Part shown: positions 43,703 through 52,030 of the stretch, piece after piece
Layout: each line of letters begins with the position of its first letter
Position numbering within the stretch: position 1 is the first letter of the stretch
Source: Parabacteroides sp.
GTDB taxonomy: Bacteria; Bacteroidota; Bacteroidia; Bacteroidales; Tannerellaceae
Length of the DNA stretch: 64,000 nt
Assembly: GCA_017937385.1 (NCBI GenBank)
Contig: JAGBDR010000004.1
Location: forward strand, 1-64,000
Direction: 5' to 3'
Position numbers and translations under genes: made by a program
Notes under the pieces: model-generated
What the model was told of the DNA's origin: nothing
What the model saw: the letters and a program-made list of their open reading frames with translations, nothing else
Databases searched by the model: none

Positions 43703-43709
43703 CAATTAA
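43680..43709. repeat. GACAATT repeat at the purF/carA junction
   Basis: Single-arm copy with the words ACAATTAACAATGG and ACAATTGACAATT. It encodes the last six residues and the stop of purF and runs up to the carA start. Confidence 0.8.
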
Positions 43710-43710
43710 A

Positions 43711-44889
43711 ATGAGCATGACAAGAAAAACAGCAACATTGGTCTTAGATGACGGAAGCCAGTTTCACGGCTTCTCTTTTGGCTTCGACAAGGTGGTGGCC
43801 GGCGAAGTGGTGTTCAATACCGCTATGACTGGTTATCCCGAAAGCCTTACCGACCCTTCGTATGCCGGACAGTTGATGGTCCTGACTTATCCGCTGGTCG
43901 GAAACTACGGGGTACCTCCGTTTTCTATCGAAGGGAATGGCCTGCCGACCTTCATGGAAAGTGAGAAAATTCATGCAGAGGCGATTATTGTGAGTGACTA
44001 TAGCGAAGAATATAGCCATTGGAATGCCGTGGAGAGCCTGGGCGATTGGCTGAAGCGTGAGAAGATCCCCGGAATTACCGGTATCGATACCCGTGCGTTG
44101 ACGAAGAAGATACGGGAACATGGCGTGATGATGGGACGTATCGTTATCGGTGGAACCGATAACGAAATTGACAATGGACAATTGACAATGGACAATTGTG
44201 GAGGGGTGCCGGACTATGGGAGCATTAACTATGTGGACCGTGTTTCTTGTAAGGAGATCATTATTTACTTCCCTGACGGTACAAGTCGTTCCTACCCCTT
44301 GTCGGAAGCTAATAATTGTCAATTGTCAATTGTCCATTGTCCATTGAAACGCGTCGTGCTTCTCGATTGCGGCGTAAAAGCCAACATCATCCGTAACCTG
44401 TTGAAGCGGAATGTGGCGGTGATACGGGTCCCTTGGAACTATGATTTCAATCAATTGGAATATGACGGGCTTTTCTTGTCGAACGGTCCCGGTGATCCCG
44501 ATACCTGCGAGGCTGCCGTCCGGAACATCCGCAAGGCGCTTGAAGGGGACAGGCCGATTTGTGGTATCTGCATGGGAAACCAGTTGCTGGCCAAAGCCGG
44601 CGGCGCTTCGATTTATAAGTTGAAATACGGGCATCGCAGCCATAATCAGCCGGTACGCATGGTCGGGACGGAGAAGTGTTTCATCACTTCCCAAAATCAC
44701 GGGTATGCAGTGGACAATGATACATTGGGGGAAGATTGGGAACCGCTCTTTATCAATATGAATGACGGGACGAACGAAGGAATCCGGCATAAGACGAAAC
44801 CTTTCTTCTCTTCCCAGTTCCATCCCGAAGCATGTAGCGGACCGACCGATACGGAGTTCATCTTCGATCAGTTTGTCGATTTGCTTTAG
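43711..44889 (+). CDS. carA: Carbamoyl-phosphate synthase small subunit
   Basis: 392 residues from ATG 43711 (ATG 43717 is also possible), slightly longer than the roughly 375-382 usual. It releases ammonia from glutamine and passes it to CarB. N-terminal domain: LVLDDGSQFHGFSFG, FNTAMTGYPESLTDPSY. C-terminal glutamine amidotransferase: LSNGPGDPD, nucleophile C287 in GICMGNQ, and FHPEACSGPTDTEF. Two in-frame stretches are foreign-looking: IDNGQLTMDNC at about 153-163 and NCQLSIVHCPL at about 202-212. They are the two arms of an inverted repeat and lie in the linker between domains, where the fold may tolerate them. All catalytic parts are intact, so the enzyme should be active. Confidence 0.95.
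   Translation: MSMTRKTATLVLDDGSQFHGFSFGFDKVVAGEVVFNTAMTGYPESLTDPSYAGQLMVLTYPLVGNYGVPPFSIEGNGLPTFMESEKIHAEAIIVSDYSEEYSHWNAVESLGDWLKREKIPGITGIDTRALTKKIREHGVMMGRIVIGGTDNEIDNGQLTMDNCGGVPDYGSINYVDRVSCKEIIIYFPDGTSRSYPLSEANNCQLSIVHCPLKRVVLLDCGVKANIIRNLLKRNVAVIRVPWNYDFNQLEYDGLFLSNGPGDPDTCEAAVRNIRKALEGDRPICGICMGNQLLAKAGGASIYKLKYGHRSHNQPVRMVGTEKCFITSQNHGYAVDNDTLGEDWEPLFINMNDGTNEGIRHKTKPFFSSQFHPEACSGPTDTEFIFDQFVDLL
44166..44346. repeat. GACAATT/AATTGTC inverted arms inside carA
   Basis: Arms 44166-44198 and 44313-44346 are near reverse complements separated by about 114 bases of conserved carA coding sequence. Both keep the reading frame. The arms are made of alternating GACAATT and GACAATGG units. Confidence 0.9.
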
Positions 44890-44940
44890 AGAATGTGGCA
44901 GCGAGCTAAAAAAGTAGTAATGTATAAAAGAGTCTGAAGA

Positions 44941-47900
44941 ATGAAAGAAGATATAAAGAAAGTCCTGATACTCGGTTCCGGTGCCCTTAAGATTGGTGAA
45001 GCGGGCGAATTCGACTATTCAGGCAGCCAGGCTTTGAAAGCCATCAAAGAGGAGAGAATCCAGACCGTGTTGATCAACCCGAACATCGCCACGGTACAGA
45101 CTTCGGAAGGTGTGGCAGATACCGTTTATTTCCTGCCCGTCACCCCTTTCTTTGTCGAAAAGGTGATTGCCAAGGAACGTCCGGATGGCATTCTGCTTGC
45201 TTTTGGAGGCCAGACGGCGTTGAACTGTGGTGTGGCGCTTTACGAGAGTGGTGTGTTGGAGAAATATGGTGTCCGTGTACTGGGTACTCCGGTACAGGCG
45301 ATCATGGATACGGAAGACCGCGAACTTTTTGTGCGCAAGCTTGACGAGATCGGTGTGAAGACGATCAAGAGCGAAGCGGTGGAGAATGCCGAAGATGCCC
45401 GCCGGGCTGCGGCCGAACTGGGCTATCCGGTGATTGTCCGTGCCGCATACGCATTGGGCGGTCTCGGTTCCGGTTTCTGCGACAACGAAGAGGAATTGAA
45501 CGTGCTGGTCGAAAAAGCGTTCTCGTTCTCTCCCCAGGTGCTGGTCGAAAAGAGCCTGAAAGGGTGGAAAGAGGTGGAATATGAAGTGGTGCGCGATCGT
45601 TTCGACAATTGCATCACGGTCTGCAACATGGAGAATTTCGACCCGTTAGGTATCCATACCGGTGAAAGTATCGTGATCGCTCCGTCGCAAACGCTGTCCA
45701 ATAGCGACTACCATAAATTGCGCGAACTGGCTATCCGGATCATCCGCCATATCGGTATCGTGGGCGAATGTAACGTGCAGTATGCTTACGATCCGGAGAG
45801 TGAGGACTACCGGGTGATTGAGGTGAACGCCCGTCTTTCCCGTTCGTCTGCGCTGGCATCCAAAGCGACCGGCTATCCGTTGGCTTTCGTCGCAGCCAAG
45901 TTAGGGTTGGGGTACGGGCTTTTCGATTTGAAAAACTCGGTGACGAAGACCACGAGTGCTTTCTTCGAACCGGCTCTCGACTATGTAGTCTGTAAGATCC
46001 CGCGCTGGGACTTAGGCAAGTTCCACGGTGTGGCGCGTGAATTGGGATCAAGCATGAAATCGGTGGGAGAGGTGATGGCGATCGGTCGTACCTTTGAAGA
46101 GGCAATCCAGAAGGGGTTGCGTATGATTGGGCAGGGCATGCACGGCTTCGTGGAAAACAAAGAGCTGGTGATTGCCGACATCGACAAGGCGCTTCATGAA
46201 CCGACCGATACCCGTATCTTTGTTATATCCAAAGCCTTCCGGGCGGGATATACCGTTGACCAGATACACGAACTGACCCGGATTGACAAATGGTTCCTGC
46301 AAAAACTCTATGGAATCATGTGCATCTCCAAAGAGCTGCACAAATGGACAATTGACAATGGACAATTGACAATGAAGAAAGAATATAGAGACTCAGACAA
46401 TTGTCAATTGTCAATTGTCAATTGTCAATTAGAATCCGAGTTGCTCCGCAAAGCGAAGCAACTCGGATTCTCCGACTTCCAGATTGCCCGTGCCTTCGGC
46501 CTGGAAGGAGATATGGAAAAGGGAATGATGCAGGTCCGCCAGTTCCGGAAGGAGCATGGCATCGTCCCGGTCGTGAAACAGATTGATACGTTGGCGGCCG
46601 AATATCCGGCGCAGACGAACTATCTGTATCTGACGTATAGCGGCACGGAAAATGATGTGCAATACCTGGGCGACCACCGTTCCATCGTCGTCTTGGGTTC
46701 CGGCGCTTACCGGATCGGTAGCTCGGTTGAGTTCGACTGGTGTGGCGTGCAAGCGTTGAATACGATTCGCAAGGAGGGGTGGCGCTCGGTGATGATCAAC
46801 TACAATCCGGAGACGGTTTCGACCGACTATGATATGTGTGACCGCCTTTACTTCGACGAACTGACTTTCGAGCGGGTGATGGATATCCTCGAACTGGAGA
46901 ATCCGCACGGTGTGATTGTCTCGACTGGCGGCCAGATCCCGAACAACCTGGCGATGCGCCTTGACGAACAGCATGTCAATATCTTAGGAACGTCTGCCAA
47001 GAGCATCGACAATGCCGAAGACCGCGAGAAGTTCTCTGCCATGCTGGACCGTATCGGTGTGGACCAGCCGCGTTGGAAAGAGCTTTCGTCGATGGATGAT
47101 ATCAATGCTTTTGTGACCGAGGTAGGCTTCCCGGTCCTGGTCCGTCCGAGCTATGTGCTGAGCGGTGCCGCCATGAATGTCTGCTCCAATCAGGAAGAGC
47201 TTGAACGCTTCCTGCAACTGGCCGCCAACGTGTCGCAGAAACATCCGGTCGTGGTCAGCCAGTTCATCGAACACGCCAAGGAGGTGGAAATGGATGCGGT
47301 GGCAGATAAGGGTGAGATCGTCATGTATGCCATCTCCGAACACATCGAGTTTGCCGGCGTGCATTCCGGTGATGCGACCATCCAGTTCCCTGCGCAAAAG
47401 CTGTATGTCGAAACGGTCCGCCGGATCAAGCGTATCAGCAAGCAGATCGCGAAAGAGCTGAACATCTCCGGCCCGTTCAATATCCAGTATCTGGCGAAAG
47501 GCAACGAGATCAAGGTGATTGAATGCAACCTCCGTGCGAGCCGTTCTTTCCCATTTGTCAGCAAAGTGTTGAAGATTAACTTCATCGAATTGGCTACCCG
47601 CATCATGTTGGGCTTGCCTGTCGAGAAACCGAATAAGAATGAGTTCGATTTGGATTATGTGGGTATCAAAGCCTCCCAGTTCTCGTTCAACCGTTTGCAG
47701 AAAGCCGACCCCGTTTTGGGTGTCGACATGGCTTCGACGGGCGAGGTCGGGTGTATCGGTGACGATGTTTCCGAAGCGGTCCTGAAGAGTATGCTTTCCG
47801 TCGGCCTCCGCATCCCTGAAAAGAACATTTTGCTTTCAACGGGCACACCGAAACAGAAAGTTGCCATGTTGGACGCTGCTAAGCTGTTGGCTGCGAAAGG

Positions 47901-48225
47901 CTATAGCCTTTTCGCCACAGGCGGGACGCACCGTTTCCTCCAGGAAAACGGCATCCCCAGTACGCGGGTCTATTGGCCGAGCGAGAAGGACAAGGAACCT
48001 CAGGCGCTCACCATGCTCCATGAAAAGAAAATCGATATGGTGGTGAATATCCCGCGCGACCTTTCCGCCGGAGAGTTGGATAACGGCTACAAGATCCGCC
48101 GTGCCGCCATCGACTTGAATATCCCGCTCATCACGAATGCCCGCTTGGCAAGTGCCTTTATCAAAGCGTTCTGCACGCTGAGCCTGGATGATATTCAGAT
48201 CCGGAGTTGGCAGGAGTATAAGTGA
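44941..48225 (+). CDS. carB: Carbamoyl-phosphate synthase large subunit
   Basis: 1,094 residues, about 20 more than the usual 1,073-1,076. It makes carbamoyl phosphate from bicarbonate, ammonia and two ATP for pyrimidine and arginine synthesis. Two ATP-grasp synthetase halves are present (first about 1-400, for example GSGALKIGEAGEFDYSGSQA; second about 570-940, for example GSGAYRIGSSVEFDWC). The C-terminal MGS-like allosteric domain (about 955-1094) has LFATGGTHRFL and VVNIP. The extra length is an in-frame repeat pair at about residues 469-497 (TIDNGQLTM and NCQLSIVNCQL) in the oligomerisation region between the halves. Directly after it the codons for ESELLRKAKQLGFSD form a 15-bp-arm palindrome. 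It is the last gene of the purF-carA-carB group. Confidence 0.96.
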   Translation: MKEDIKKVLILGSGALKIGEAGEFDYSGSQALKAIKEERIQTVLINPNIATVQTSEGVADTVYFLPVTPFFVEKVIAKERPDGILLAFGGQTALNCGVALYESGVLEKYGVRVLGTPVQAIMDTEDRELFVRKLDEIGVKTIKSEAVENAEDARRAAAELGYPVIVRAAYALGGLGSGFCDNEEELNVLVEKAFSFSPQVLVEKSLKGWKEVEYEVVRDRFDNCITVCNMENFDPLGIHTGESIVIAPSQTLSNSDYHKLRELAIRIIRHIGIVGECNVQYAYDPESEDYRVIEVNARLSRSSALASKATGYPLAFVAAKLGLGYGLFDLKNSVTKTTSAFFEPALDYVVCKIPRWDLGKFHGVARELGSSMKSVGEVMAIGRTFEEAIQKGLRMIGQGMHGFVENKELVIADIDKALHEPTDTRIFVISKAFRAGYTVDQIHELTRIDKWFLQKLYGIMCISKELHKWTIDNGQLTMKKEYRDSDNCQLSIVNCQLESELLRKAKQLGFSDFQIARAFGLEGDMEKGMMQVRQFRKEHGIVPVVKQIDTLAAEYPAQTNYLYLTYSGTENDVQYLGDHRSIVVLGSGAYRIGSSVEFDWCGVQALNTIRKEGWRSVMINYNPETVSTDYDMCDRLYFDELTFERVMDILELENPHGVIVSTGGQIPNNLAMRLDEQHVNILGTSAKSIDNAEDREKFSAMLDRIGVDQPRWKELSSMDDINAFVTEVGFPVLVRPSYVLSGAAMNVCSNQEELERFLQLAANVSQKHPVVVSQFIEHAKEVEMDAVADKGEIVMYAISEHIEFAGVHSGDATIQFPAQKLYVETVRRIKRISKQIAKELNISGPFNIQYLAKGNEIKVIECNLRASRSFPFVSKVLKINFIELATRIMLGLPVEKPNKNEFDLDYVGIKASQFSFNRLQKADPVLGVDMASTGEVGCIGDDVSEAVLKSMLSVGLRIPEKNILLSTGTPKQKVAMLDAAKLLAAKGYSLFATGGTHRFLQENGIPSTRVYWPSEKDKEPQALTMLHEKKIDMVVNIPRDLSAGELDNGYKIRRAAIDLNIPLITNARLASAFIKAFCTLSLDDIQIRSWQEYK
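46345..46430. repeat. GACAATT/AATTGTC inverted arms inside carB
   Basis: Arms 46345-46374 and 46395-46430 are near reverse complements around a 20-base spacer, in frame with carB. Confidence 0.9.
46431..46471. repeat. 15-bp-arm palindrome in carB coding sequence
   Basis: AGAATCCGAGTTGCT (46431-46445) and AGCAACTCGGATTCT (46457-46471) are exact reverse complements around 11 bases. They start directly after the inserted repeat but encode residues that look like ordinary CarB sequence. Confidence 0.9.
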
Positions 48226-48244
48226 TTCTGACGACTTTTTTAAG

Positions 48245-48299
48245 AATTGCCGATATCGCTTTTATATGATGACAAGCGGTATCGGCAATTTCTGTTTTT
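48245..48299 (+). terminator. Terminator of carB
   Basis: AATTGCCGATATCGCTT and AAGCGGTATCGGCAATT form a 17-bp stem with one wobble pair, followed by TCTGTTTTT. It also lies just beyond the convergent DJ-1/PfpI gene. Confidence 0.85.
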
Positions 48300-48310
48300 A
48301 TCGATTGTTT

Positions 48311-48922
48311 TTAGGCTTCAGGAAACAGGGCGCAGAACCCTTGTTTGTTGAATTGATAGTACATTTCGATGCGTTCCGGCGTGTCGTTCTCAAGCAGCAG
48401 CAAGAGCTCCTTGGCAAACTCCAGTGTGGCGGAACCGTTGGCGGTTACGATGCGTTGGTCGCTGACAGCTTGGGCATGGAGGTAGCCGTCAGGATTGGTA
48501 TAGTTGTCACCGCCCCACAGTTTCAGTTGCTCCAGTCCGTTGCCGGTATGCTTCACTGCATTCAGGAATCCGTGCTGGGCCATGAATGAGGCGGCATTGC
48601 AGATGGCGCCGACAATCTTGCCTTTCTCAATGGCTTGCCGGACAATCGGCACTACCTTTTCGGCAATGGGTGTGCTCCAGCCGAAGCCGCCAATCAGTAC
48701 CAAGGCGACATAATCGTCGGGCATGGTGTCGAACGAATAATCCGGCAGGGCGCGGAGGCCTCCGATGGATTGCACCGGTTCCAATGTCGGGGCAACCACT
48801 TTGTTGACATATTTCGGGTTGGTTTTCAAAGCTGTTTCATCGGAGGCGATGGCTTCCGAAAGATAGACTGTCTCATGGTTGGCGTAGTCGTTCAGCAACA
48901 GATATAATACTTCGTTCTTCAT
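48311..48922 (-). CDS. DJ-1/PfpI family protein
   Basis: 203 residues from ATG 48922; the longer reading overlaps the DUF3795 gene. The class I glutamine-amidotransferase-like fold of the DJ-1/PfpI family is shown by VALVLIGGFGWSTP and the nucleophile elbow KIVGAICNAASFMA with its Cys near residue 110. Members include glyoxalase-like, protease-like and regulatory proteins. The exact activity cannot be told. It starts 2 bases after the DUF3795 stop, and the three small genes 48311-49565 probably form an operon. Confidence 0.85.
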   Translation of the reverse strand: MKNEVLYLLLNDYANHETVYLSEAIASDETALKTNPKYVNKVVAPTLEPVQSIGGLRALPDYSFDTMPDDYVALVLIGGFGWSTPIAEKVVPIVRQAIEKGKIVGAICNAASFMAQHGFLNAVKHTGNGLEQLKLWGGDNYTNPDGYLHAQAVSDQRIVTANGSATLEFAKELLLLLENDTPERIEMYYQFNKQGFCALFPEA

Positions 48923-48924
48923 AT

Positions 48925-49269
48925 TTATTTCTTTTTTATGGTTTGACATTTTCGCAGGGTCATCTCTTCGGCAAAGGCTTGTTCGCCATGTTCCTTGATG
49001 TAGCGGATGCAGGCTGGGCGGTCGGACTTGAACAGGAAGGCGAAAACCTTTCCTATCCAGTTGGAGAACACGTTGCATTCTTGCACATTGCACGAGCACT
49101 CGGCACAGGTGTTGAACTTGTTTGCCAAGCAGCACGAACGGATTTTGCACCAGCTTGCCTGGTCGTTTTGCTTGCATCCGGGACATTTCCCGATCAGAAA
49201 CTTACGGCAAGCTCCGCAGTAAAGACCGCAAGCGGCAATGTTTTGCGTATCGGACACGATTGGTTTCAT
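48925..49269 (-). CDS. DUF3795 family cysteine-rich protein
   Basis: 114 residues from ATG 49269. Twelve cysteines are arranged as CGLYCGACRKFLIGKCPGC, then WCKIRSCC and CAECSCNVQEC, the pattern of DUF3795 proteins, which probably bind a metal or iron-sulfur centre. Function is unknown. It is in the middle of a three-gene group with the zinc-ribbon and DJ-1/PfpI genes. Confidence 0.85.
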   Translation of the reverse strand: MKPIVSDTQNIAACGLYCGACRKFLIGKCPGCKQNDQASWCKIRSCCLANKFNTCAECSCNVQECNVFSNWIGKVFAFLFKSDRPACIRYIKEHGEQAFAEEMTLRKCQTIKKK

Positions 49270-49274
49270 AGGCT

Positions 49275-49565
49275 TCAGAGGATGGAGTGATTGTCCGCCT
49301 CTTTCCACCGCTTCAGGTGTGGAAAGTATTGCAACATCTGTTCTTTGGCTTGCAGGGGAGTCAGCTTCTGGCCTGTATGCGCATTCATCTGGTCTAAGAA
49401 TTGCAGGCAGAATTCCACCATCTGGTTCATGGTGAAGTCTTGTGTGAACTTGCCGCTTTGGTAGCAATAGGTGCAATAATCTTCACTGCGGCTTCCGTCC
49501 GCATTTGTTCCTCTATTCTCATCGGTCAGGGGCATACCGCAACTTTGGCAGAAATGTTGTTCCAT
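49275..49565 (-). CDS. Small zinc-ribbon protein
   Basis: 96 residues from ATG 49565. The start HFCQSCGMPL and the later EDYCTYCYQ supply the four cysteines of a putative zinc ribbon of the zf-ribbon_2 type. The rest is a helical region. The longer open frame on its left runs into the palindromic element at 49646 and is not used. Role unknown. Confidence 0.85.
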   Translation of the reverse strand: MEQHFCQSCGMPLTDENRGTNADGSRSEDYCTYCYQSGKFTQDFTMNQMVEFCLQFLDQMNAHTGQKLTPLQAKEQMLQYFPHLKRWKEADNHSIL

Positions 49566-49645
49566 ATTGATAGGATGTTGAATGCCTGTCAGTTCCCGAT
49601 ACAAGCGGTTGTAAAAATGCAAAGCGTGGAACTGCAATGCCATTT

Positions 49646-49767
49646 TAAAGTTGAGGTCCTGAGAAAACCTTTGATACAAATATGGTAATAGCAGCCCACG
49701 CTATATGCGTGAGAACCACTATGCTACCTCTTGTATCAAATTCGAAATTTCTCAGGTTTCAACTTTA
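49646..49767. repeat. 122-bp imperfect palindrome
   Basis: The outer arms TAAAGTTGAGGTCCTGAGAAA...TTTGATACAA (49646-49679) and TTGTATCAAA...CTCAGGTTTCAACTTTA (49731-49767) are imperfect reverse complements. Between them GGTAATAGCA faces TGCTACC, and CACGC-tata-TGCGTG forms the tip. It lies upstream of the zinc-ribbon gene and could be a MITE-like element or a structured RNA. Confidence 0.7.
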
Positions 49768-49779
49768 CAAGATAGGCAT

Positions 49780-49929
49780 AACGCTTTCTTTTTCTAATAT
49801 GTTACGGACGGAGTCTATTCCCAATCCGAATGCAAATGTATGAAAAATCCGTCATATAGCTACCGCTGCGTTCCTTAATCATTTATTTTTCTTGTTGGAT
49901 AGTAAGTTCCTTGCAAAAATCGTCTGCCA
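49780..49929 (-). pseudogene. Possible degenerate transposase remnant
   Basis: On the minus strand, ATG 49929 starts MADDFCKELTIQQEK and then a stop, followed in frame by MIKERSGSYMTD. DDFCKE near the start is reminiscent of IS982-type transposases. A second frame ends ...GIDSVRNILEKESVMPIL. These are short, broken pieces; the assignment is weak. The remaining bases up to 50005 show nothing else. Confidence 0.25.
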
Positions 49930-50005
49930 TACAATAAATCTTTGTAACTTTTGTAGTAAGATTCTTGGTTTGGCCAAGCGGTAAAGAAAATGAAGTTATT
50001 TCAAA

Positions 50006-50548
50006 TTACAAACTGTCCAGCAATTCTATTATTTTATAGATGGTAGTTGATGGATTATTATATGTTTCCAACACCTTGGCTCTTGCCGTTGCCTCTGATG
50101 TCTTTTCGGACAGTTGCTGTTTCTCACTTAATGCCAAAGTTCCCTTAGTGTAGTGTTCAAGGTGTCTTTTCAGTTTCTTGATGCAAGCGTTTTGAGTTAG
50201 TTCGGCATGACACTTCTCAAAATGTAGCAAATACCACAACTCAATACATGGATTCGATACCAGCAATACCGCATCCGGGATATTTTGCAGATGTTCCAGC
50301 ATTCCGTCCACATCAAGGTCGAACATCAGAAATGTTTTATCATTTTTGGTTGCAACATATTCCCGTTTACAATTCTCTATATACCGAACGGATATGTTCG
50401 AATCGCTCTTTCTTGGGATAATCTGAATAGGTACACGGTACTGCGAACGAAGGTGGCTGATATAAGCAACCTCAGACTCCCCTTCACAGAAAACAAAGAA
50501 GTTTGGCTTCATTGTTTTACCTTTGGATTTTCTTATTTGTCGTCCCAT
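50006..50548 (-). CDS. RloB-like protein with TOPRIM-type motifs
   Basis: 180 residues. A basic start is followed by FFVFCEGESEVAYI, with the conserved Glu, and FLMFDLDVDG, with a DxDxD acidic cluster, as in TOPRIM nucleases. The segment NPCIELWYLLHF is typical of RloB. It lies 8 bases downstream of an AAA ATPase gene of the RloA type. RloA/RloB, AbiL and PARIS-type pairs combine an AAA ATPase with a TOPRIM nuclease and defend against phage; this pair is assigned to that general group by domain make-up. The nuclease role is inferred. Confidence 0.8.
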   Translation of the reverse strand: MGRQIRKSKGKTMKPNFFVFCEGESEVAYISHLRSQYRVPIQIIPRKSDSNISVRYIENCKREYVATKNDKTFLMFDLDVDGMLEHLQNIPDAVLLVSNPCIELWYLLHFEKCHAELTQNACIKKLKRHLEHYTKGTLALSEKQQLSEKTSEATARAKVLETYNNPSTTIYKIIELLDSL

Positions 50549-50556
50549 ATCAGTTT

Positions 50557-51801
50557 CTATTTTATAAAACTATCCACCTGTTCGTCAATATATGGGATGG
50601 CATCAAAACGACCTTGCAAATATGCCTTCTCTGCATCCAGCCCGTCGCGGAAATCTTTGTAATCAAACAGCGAATACAAATCTGAGGACCCGTCATCCCG
50701 TTTGTTGACAAAATATATCTGATCCTTACGTTGCTTGTTAGTATTAAGCAGGTATGTATTGTGCGTAGTATATATCAACTGCGCCGATTCGCTTTTATTG
50801 AACAAACCGATAATATACTCTACCAGTTTTATATGCAGCTGCGTCTCAATTTCATCTATCAACAATATTTTATTATTCTTGACGATATCCAGAATCGTCA
50901 GCATCATATTGAATAAACGCTGTGTTCCATCGGACTCTTCTGCAAAAAAGTTGAAAGGCACATCCGGATTATTCCTGTGATAAGTCGTAATGACCAGCTG
51001 TGGTTTCTGAATATCTTCTACCGACAATAGTTGATTGTTTGCAGGGTCGATCACTGCAGTCGAAAATACTTTATTCTCATGCCTGCTGTCGATTTTGACA
51101 ATATCGCTGTTGGCAATTCGAAGCACATTAAGGAACTGCTCTTTGTTCTCATTCAACAAGTGCTCGACAGAGAACGAATTATATCCGAAATAATTCAGAA
51201 TAAAACGCTCATTGAAATACCGAAAAACATCTTTTGCGACATCTCGGTCCATCTGACTGGCACGCGACACAAAAAGCGTTTTCTTGGACGTATTGGCAGC
51301 AACATCCATAGGACGGCGAATCACCGATCGGAATTCATAGATATCCTTTTTGTCGGGCCCCTTTGTCTCATCACGAGAAAATACCAGTGAACGACGGCCA
51401 TTCGGATAATAGTAAAGGACCTCTTTCAGTATCTCAACTTTATTGAGTTCAAAAGAATATTCATATTCGATACCTTCAAGAAGGAAGCGAATGAAGAATG
51501 TGCTTGGCTTGCCAATGCCCCCGAATTTGAACGGAGTAAAGGCAAATATCGTATTCTCGTTGTAATTGTGAGATGAGAATATCATTCCCACACAAGCACG
51601 AATAGCCTTGATAACACTGCTCTTTCCTGAGGCATTTGCACCATAAATGGCTATAGTTTTAAGTAAACGCTCATCACCGCATACAAATGTATTTTCTTCA
51701 AGCTCCTTTGCCTTTTTGGTCTGTATGCTTGCTGCCTGCATATCCAGTACCACTTCATCTTTAATTGAGAAGAAGTTGCTCAAACGAATTTCCAGTATCA
51801 T
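50557..51801 (-). CDS. AAA ATPase, RloA-like (AAA_15/AAA_21)
   Basis: 414 residues from ATG 51801; the upstream start is a TTG and is less likely. ABC/SMC-type ATPase related to OLD-family proteins: Walker A YGANASGKSS near 57, a signature-like ESDGTQRLFN near 290, Walker B ILLIDEIETQLH near 320 and a late TTHNTYLL. It is expected to sense an infection signal and control the RloB-like nuclease encoded right after it. On the minus strand a TATATTTG -7 box precedes the start by about 28 bases. Confidence 0.85.
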   Translation of the reverse strand: MILEIRLSNFFSIKDEVVLDMQAASIQTKKAKELEENTFVCGDERLLKTIAIYGANASGKSSVIKAIRACVGMIFSSHNYNENTIFAFTPFKFGGIGKPSTFFIRFLLEGIEYEYSFELNKVEILKEVLYYYPNGRRSLVFSRDETKGPDKKDIYEFRSVIRRPMDVAANTSKKTLFVSRASQMDRDVAKDVFRYFNERFILNYFGYNSFSVEHLLNENKEQFLNVLRIANSDIVKIDSRHENKVFSTAVIDPANNQLLSVEDIQKPQLVITTYHRNNPDVPFNFFAEESDGTQRLFNMMLTILDIVKNNKILLIDEIETQLHIKLVEYIIGLFNKSESAQLIYTTHNTYLLNTNKQRKDQIYFVNKRDDGSSDLYSLFDYKDFRDGLDAEKAYLQGRFDAIPYIDEQVDSFIK

Positions 51802-51829
51802 TTTATCCTTCAAATTTGTGATTCTTTTG

Positions 51830-51837
51830 CAAATATA
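51830..51837 (-). promoter_or_regulatory. -7 box (TATATTTG) of the RloA/RloB operon
   Basis: On the minus strand the sequence is TATATTTG, a match to TAnnTTTG, 28 bases before the ATG. Confidence 0.55.
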
Positions 51838-52030
51838 GCAAATTAAATGACGAAATCATGATTCGGACAACTTTTTATGGATTGAAGGCAGTATGCATAA
51901 AGTATTGTTATATAGGGCTCATTCGATAATCCAAAGAATGATGTTTCTATATCTGTGTGTCCATTCTGGATGGAGCGCATGAGCGAGATGAAGTTGTCAA
52001 GCTTTATGGCCGCACCTTTTTGTCCGGATC

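Noticed and set aside
43680..46430. GACAATT repeats as a CRISPR or as tandem microsatellite only
   Set aside because: They occur as inverted arms with varied spacers and at several separate places, so they are a dispersed palindromic family.
49681..49740. tRNA gene
   Set aside because: The segment folds, but there is no cloverleaf, no TTCGA loop at the right place and no anticodon arm.
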